Assembly: GCA_903883945.1 (NCBI GenBank)
Contig: CAISCV010000080.1
Span: 1 to 34,875 of the forward strand
Source: an uncultured Chitinophagaceae bacterium
Lineage (GTDB): Bacteria > Bacteroidota > Bacteroidia > Chitinophagales > Chitinophagaceae
Direction: 5' to 3'
Length of the DNA stretch: 34,875 nt
Position numbers and translations under genes: made by a program. Within the stretch, counting starts at the first letter, position 1; every line of letters begins with the position of its first letter. Under the pieces are notes generated by a model. The model saw nothing but the letters and a program-made list of their open reading frames with translations. It searched no databases and had not been told where the DNA came from. Below, piece after piece: positions 33,369 to 34,875 of the stretch.

Positions 33369-33396
33369 CTAACCACTAAGTACTAACCACTTTTAC
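33369..33396. repeat. Degenerate 7-bp repeat tract
   Basis: Heptamers in phase: CTAACCA at 33369, CTAAGTA at 33376, CTAACCA at 33383 and CTTTTAC at 33390. It lies between the terminator and the stop codon of the minus-strand gene. Confidence 0.45.
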
Positions 33397-34355
33397 AATA
33401 CTTTTATCGTAATATCTCCTTTTATTCTTTCGTCGGGGTTACAGATATTCAGGAAGCTTTCTTTGGTATTATCACCCATGTCAACAAGGTTATAAATACC
33501 GTCACTTTCGGGAGGTATTGATACAAACTTAGTACCTACTAAGCCATATCTTGAAACCGACAAAAATATTTTCATAGTGTTATTGGCTCTGCTGATTATC
33601 TGAAACTGTTGTGTAAGCGGATTTGCGAAAGTACGTTTGAGGCCATTTTTGGTTGAAAACTTCTTCACCTTCAGGTTAAAAACTATCTGTGGCTTATTAG
33701 TTAAATAAGCTTCATCAAAATATTTAGCTGCCAAAGCGGGATTGGCTTTGTAGGCATTAATTAGCAATCCATAGTTGCCTTCTATCTCATCGCACATTGC
33801 TATGCGGGCTGTTTCTACAGCAGCGCTATCAGTGATAGTCGATTCTTTAGAGGTTCCTTTGGTGCCATAAGCCAACAGCATAGCGGTGTAGAATGTTTGT
33901 ATTACTATTTTTACTGCGGCAAGGCTTGCGTCTGTGCCAATGGTGGTAAGCAATGTTTTCACAGCATTTACCCTGTTCTGCTGTTTGCCCTTGTTGAGGG
34001 TTGATTTTCCTTTGGAAAACAATTCTACCCATCGGATGCTTCCTTCGTTGTACACCACCTCAATGGCTGTTTGCCATTTCTTTACTTCTGCAGGCATCGC
34101 ATCCAATATCTGCGTGAAAGACAAAACGTTACCCCCTTGTATGTCTGATTGACTGGCGTGTGCTACCCTTGCTGCTTCAAAAATGTCGTACTTAGGTTTT
34201 ACATTGTTGTAACAGGTGAGTGCAATGGCCGATGTGGTGCTGTCTGCAAACAAGCTGTTGCAATGATTTAACCCAAATTCGGATGCTGCGGTGAAGTTGC
34301 CTCTTGTGGAAGTTTCGAAACGATTAACGAATAATCCTATTGGTTTGTCTGCCAT
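33393..34355 (-). CDS. Uncharacterised 320-residue protein
   Basis: I do not recognise a family. There is no signal peptide or transmembrane helix, so the product is likely cytosolic. The N-terminal two thirds look alpha-helical, with the repeated alanine-rich helices AVKTLLTTIGTDASLAAVKIVIQTFYTAMLLA and AVETARIAMCDEIEGNYGLLINAY. The last about 100 residues look like a beta sandwich: PQIVFNLKVKKFSTKNGL, LTQQFQIISRANNTMKIFLSVSRYGLVG, ending in short strands to DITIKVL. That C-terminal part could be a ligand- or partner-binding domain (inference). The start MADKPIGLFVNRFET is clear, with no good upstream alternative. It is bounded by a bidirectional terminator downstream and tandem 118-bp repeats upstream, so it is transcribed alone. 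Confidence 0.8.
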   Translation of the reverse strand: MADKPIGLFVNRFETSTRGNFTAASEFGLNHCNSLFADSTTSAIALTCYNNVKPKYDIFEAARVAHASQSDIQGGNVLSFTQILDAMPAEVKKWQTAIEVVYNEGSIRWVELFSKGKSTLNKGKQQNRVNAVKTLLTTIGTDASLAAVKIVIQTFYTAMLLAYGTKGTSKESTITDSAAVETARIAMCDEIEGNYGLLINAYKANPALAAKYFDEAYLTNKPQIVFNLKVKKFSTKNGLKRTFANPLTQQFQIISRANNTMKIFLSVSRYGLVGTKFVSIPPESDGIYNLVDMGDNTKESFLNICNPDERIKGDITIKVL

Positions 34356-34523
34356 GATACAAGTTTTGAAAAATGAATAAATACTTTTTCTACTCCAACT
34401 GTAACTAGGGAAATGAGGGGGCAGGTTTAGTTGTCGACCTAACTTAGATAATTAAGTTGCAAATGTAGCCTATTAGAAGTGGGGAATAGGGTATTTAGAA
34501 CAATTAGGAAAAATAAATATTTA

Positions 34524-34787
34524 TTAACGTTCCCGAAATCCTGCGGCGTCATTTCGAGGCACGAGAAATCTCACCGGATATTGGGAGCGAAATAGAAGAA
34601 TGAGATTTCTCCTAAGGTCGAAATGACGGTCGTTTTGTTTTTTAACGTTCCAGAAATCCTGCGGCGTCATTGTAAGGCACGAGAAATCTCACCGAATATT
34701 GGGAGCGAAATAGTAGAATGAGATTTCTCCTAAGGTCGAAATGACGGTCGATTTGTTGTTTAACGCTCCCTAAATCCTGCGGCGTCA
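34524..34787. repeat. 118-bp tandem repeat, two full copies and one partial
   Basis: Copies begin at 34524, 34642 and 34760 (exact 118-bp period) with TTAACG; the third stops near 34787. Inside copy 1 two nested inverted pairs are perfect: CGTCATTTCGA (34547-34557) with 34618-34628, and GAGAAATCTCA (34563-34573) with 34601-34611. Copy 2 keeps the inner pair but its outer left arm has drifted (CGTCATTGTAA). Each copy could fold into a long hairpin. No ORF is present. The remaining bases of the 34356-34858 gap are AT-rich; a 6-bp dyad, AACTTA/TAAGTT, lies near 34440-34457. Confidence 0.85.
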
Positions 34788-34858
34788 ATTAGTGTGCTTG
34801 GAATTCGAAATAAAATACAAATGCAGTTCCTTTACTTTTTGGAGTTATAAAAATTGAA

Positions 34859-34875
34859 ATGAAAAAAACCTACAA
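34859..34875 (+). CDS. Possible start of a gene running off the window
   Basis: ATG at 34859 opens M-K-K-T-Y before the window ends. The Lys-Lys after Met is typical of a signal peptide start, and the AT-rich upstream (with TACTTTTT, close to a -7 motif, at about 34833) would suit a Bacteroidota gene start. Five codons are too few for more. Confidence 0.25.

Overview
The window looks like chromosomal DNA of a Bacteroidota bacterium, most likely from the Chitinophagia/Sphingobacteriia side (inference). The evidence is a SusC/SusD/SusE-F nutrient-uptake operon, a lipoprotein-type TamA homologue (TamL), a large secreted protein with a type IX secretion (T9SS) C-terminal sorting domain, low-GC DNA, and several promoters with the Bacteroidota -7 motif TAnnTTTG. 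No rRNA, tRNA, CRISPR array, prophage or transposase gene was seen.

Layout. 1-4.6 kb: ribonuclease Y (-) diverges from phosphoglycerate kinase (+), followed by a SelW-like redox protein (+) and a convergent YicC ribonuclease (-). 4.6-11.8 kb: a four-gene minus-strand operon (SusC, SusD, SusE-like, SusF-like) ending in a 32-bp palindromic terminator. 11.8-12.9 kb: a gene-poor stretch with two operator-like dyads, short-period repeats and a signal-peptide-only ORF. 12.9-17.6 kb: a TrmH/SpoU RNA methylase diverging from tamL, then two back-to-back inverted-repeat elements, AMP nucleosidase and a solitary HsdR-N nuclease-like domain. 17.6-22.3 kb: a LamG/DNRLRE T9SS protein and a WcaJ-type sugar-phosphate transferase that would start exopolysaccharide synthesis, then a possible decayed ORF. 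22.3-29.3 kb: an IPNS-like dioxygenase, MtaB tRNA methylthiotransferase, a YhhN-like membrane protein, a small two-TM protein, YraN, ManA, a lone Hpt protein and glycogen synthase, packed very tightly. 29.3-34.9 kb: UvrA carrying an in-frame palindromic insert, a secreted cupin protein, an insertion-like element, an unrecognised 320-residue protein, and 118-bp tandem repeats at the end.

The genes are mainly housekeeping: RNA decay and modification, glycolysis, sugar-phosphate and glycogen metabolism, DNA repair and envelope assembly. The accessory parts are the Sus operon and the surface protein/EPS initiator pair. The Sus operon has no glycoside hydrolase or regulator beside it.

The most unusual content is non-coding. 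(i) Two unrelated MITE-like inverted-repeat elements (175 and 161 bp) are each flanked by TAA repeats, and in both cases the left TAA is the stop codon of the upstream gene. (ii) Six separate tracts are built on a degenerate 7-bp period, including a 21-bp array that resolves into three heptamers. (iii) A perfect 21-bp inverted repeat lies in frame inside uvrA. (iv) Two TGTGT-N7-ACACA dyads exactly 31 bp apart lie upstream of susC. No multi-gene undescribed defence or metabolic system was evident; the repeat and insertion biology is the best candidate for something new.
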